Shown one piece after another: positions 38,605 through 40,000 of a stretch of DNA of 40,000 nucleotides. The DNA is from Mesostigma viride (lineage: Eukaryota; Streptophyta; Mesostigmatophyceae; Mesostigmatales; Mesostigmataceae): contig RPFO01001595.1 of assembly GCA_009746045.1 (NCBI GenBank), forward strand, positions 1-40,000, read 5' to 3'. The translations under genes and the position numbers were made by a program. Below the pieces are notes generated by a model. That model searched no databases. It was not told where the DNA came from and saw only the letters and a program-made list of their open reading frames with translations. The number at the start of each line of letters is the position of its first letter. The first letter of the stretch is position 1.

Positions 38605-39078
38605 CATATATATTATCTATGAGGTGCCCCAACTAGCAACCTATCACACCCTGACATACGTAAGTACATAATGTAGTGTAATGTTGTACACTGGTAGAAA
38701 ATATCTATTCCTTACCACTTGAACACAGGTGTGCACGTAACTAACTCCATGCCAACCTCATTTTATGAATGCTTTTTTTGGTTTCCGTGCGCGTCTGCTA
38801 ACTGTGGGTAATTTTACTTGTGGCAGAGCATTTCGGCTGTGGCGCAGTCCCGTCGCCGGCAGCTTCTTCAGACTGCATGTAAGTATCTGATGTCAGCCGG
38901 CTCACATATATGTGTAGTCCTGCAGGACAAGTGCACTTATGTACGAACCTTGAATGATACTAAGGCTACATTAATTTAGTGCCCTGCAGTTCCCACCATT
39001 GAGCACTATGTCCCGTACGGTAGAAGATCCTGTGAACCTATTAGTTATTACTAAGAATTCCAAGTGCTCAATGCATGA
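38605..39078. other. No gene recognised
   Basis: Unique sequence with only short frames; possible intron-like sequence upstream of the exon-like frame at 39079. Confidence 0.4.
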
Positions 39079-39258
39079 GGGCACTACTCAACACGTACAG
39101 TAATAAACAGTGAACTCGCTTTGAACAACCATGGCAGGACACTTGGCATGCTAACGCTTCTGCATGACAATGACCAGGTTGTCTGTAAGGCACTCGGATG
39201 CCACATGGAGTCGGCTTTACTAGCTACCCTACTAGCTCGGGTGTACAAGAAGAAATGA
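39079..39258 (+). CDS. Possible terminal exon, unknown product
   Basis: A 59-codon frame without an obvious start ends at TGA 39256-39258. From about 39112 it reads like protein (ELALNNHGRTLGMLTLLHDN, then CKALGCHMESALL, ending VYKKK). An AAACAG acceptor-like site lies at 39105-39110. I do not recognise a family and find no upstream exon. The frame could be the 3' end of a gene or a chance frame. Confidence 0.25.
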   Translation, partial: GHYSTRTVINSELALNNHGRTLGMLTLLHDNDQVVCKALGCHMESALLATLLARVYKKK

Positions 39259-39475
39259 AAGAAACATTTAACTAAAAAGTTTAAGGCGTAGAAAGGAAAG
39301 AGACAAGGCTGGCGAGCTGAAACCAAACCCACACACACAAAAAAAAAACAGAACAAAACCAAACCGTACGGCACAGCGCAACCCAAAACAACACAACACT
39401 GCACTGCACTACACTGTCATCTCAGCAAACCCACAGCAAAGGAAAGCAAAGCAAAGCACCACGACATCATTGACG

Positions 39476-40000
39476 TGACGTGACATGACATGACATGACA
39501 TGACAAGACATGAAATGAAATGAAATGAAATGAAATGAAATGAAATGAAATGAAATGAAATGAAATGAAATGAAATGAAATGAAATGAAATGAAATGAAA
39601 GACATGACACATGACACATTACGCATGGAATGGAAGGAATGGAAGGGAAGGGAAGGGAAGAGAGTGGAAGGGAAGGGAAGGGAAGGGAAGGGAAGGGAGT
39701 GGAGTGGGTGGAATGGAATGGAATGGAGTAGAATGGAGTGGAGTGGGTGGAATGGAGTGGAATGGAGTGGAGTGGAGTGGAGTGGAGTGGAGTGGAGTGG
39801 AGTGGAGTGGAGTGGAGTGGAGTGGAGTGGAGTGGAGTGGAGTGGAGTGGAGTGGAGTGGAGTGGAGTGGAGTGGAGTGGAGTGGAGTGGAGTGGAGTGG
39901 AGTGGAGTGGAGTGGAGTGGAGTGGAGTGGAGTGGAGTGGAGTGGAGTGGAGTGGAGTGGAGTGGAGTGGAGTGGAGTGGAGTGGAGTGGAGTGGAGTGG
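39476..40000. repeat. Pentanucleotide satellite in successive blocks, runs off the window
   Basis: From left to right: TGACA units (39476-39510), TGAAA units (39511-39600), a short mixed joint, GGAAG and GGAAT units (about 39625-39730), then near-perfect GGAGT units to 40000. All blocks keep a 5-bp period and neighbouring blocks differ by one or two bases per unit. The open minus-strand frames through the TGAAA block (FHFIS repeats) are artefacts. Confidence 0.96.

Noticed and set aside
39409-39626. Minus-strand frames with repeated FHFIS
   Set aside because: Direct translation of the TGAAA pentanucleotide block.

Overview
This is nuclear DNA from a flagellate-type eukaryote, most likely a chlorophyte green alga, and possibly a chlamydomonadalean. 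Three things point there. The one gene I can read confidently is an intron-rich, GC-biased gene for an LF4/MAK-type ciliary-length protein kinase. Its fifth intron carries a tract of TTTAGGG, the plant and green-algal telomere repeat. The rest of the window is dominated by satellites, minisatellites and small non-autonomous DNA transposons. I cannot name the species.

Layout. 1-15000 is one tandem satellite of about 306 copies of a 49-bp monomer, almost perfectly uniform in its core and variable at both edges. A 41-bp pair of repeats and a possible polyadenylation signal follow. 15702-22713 (minus strand) is the LF4-like kinase gene. I could join eight exons with consistent phases into a 448-residue protein with a complete kinase core (G-loop, VAIK lysine, HRDLKPEN, DFG, TDY activation loop, APE) and a tail with an ARYRPGVNP motif. 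Its introns are loaded with repeats: the telomere tract between 43-bp direct repeats, partial copies of exons 3, 4 and 5 next to the real exons, a 57-bp tandem repeat and a 13-copy 39-bp minisatellite.

23265-25708 is a nest of transposable elements. One copy of a ~0.5-kb inverted-repeat element holds a second copy of the same family in its central hairpin. The inner copy holds a hAT-like MITE with an 8-bp target duplication, and the outer copy holds a TA-flanked mariner-like MITE. Each insertion can be checked against an uninterrupted related sequence inside the same window.

25709-40000 has no gene I can identify. It holds dispersed repeats, a 770-bp CAN-type trinucleotide tract that is almost T-free on the plus strand, a G-quadruplex-prone repeat, a higher-order repeat carrying a duplicated exon-like segment, an ~0.9-kb inverted-repeat element, several CTCAGTCC hairpins, a direct-repeat pair around C-rich blocks, a long inverted-repeat element and a pentanucleotide satellite that runs off the right end. 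The window is therefore a repeat-rich, perhaps pericentromeric or subtelomeric, region with a single conserved gene lying against a satellite array. I did not find an operon-like or defence-like system.
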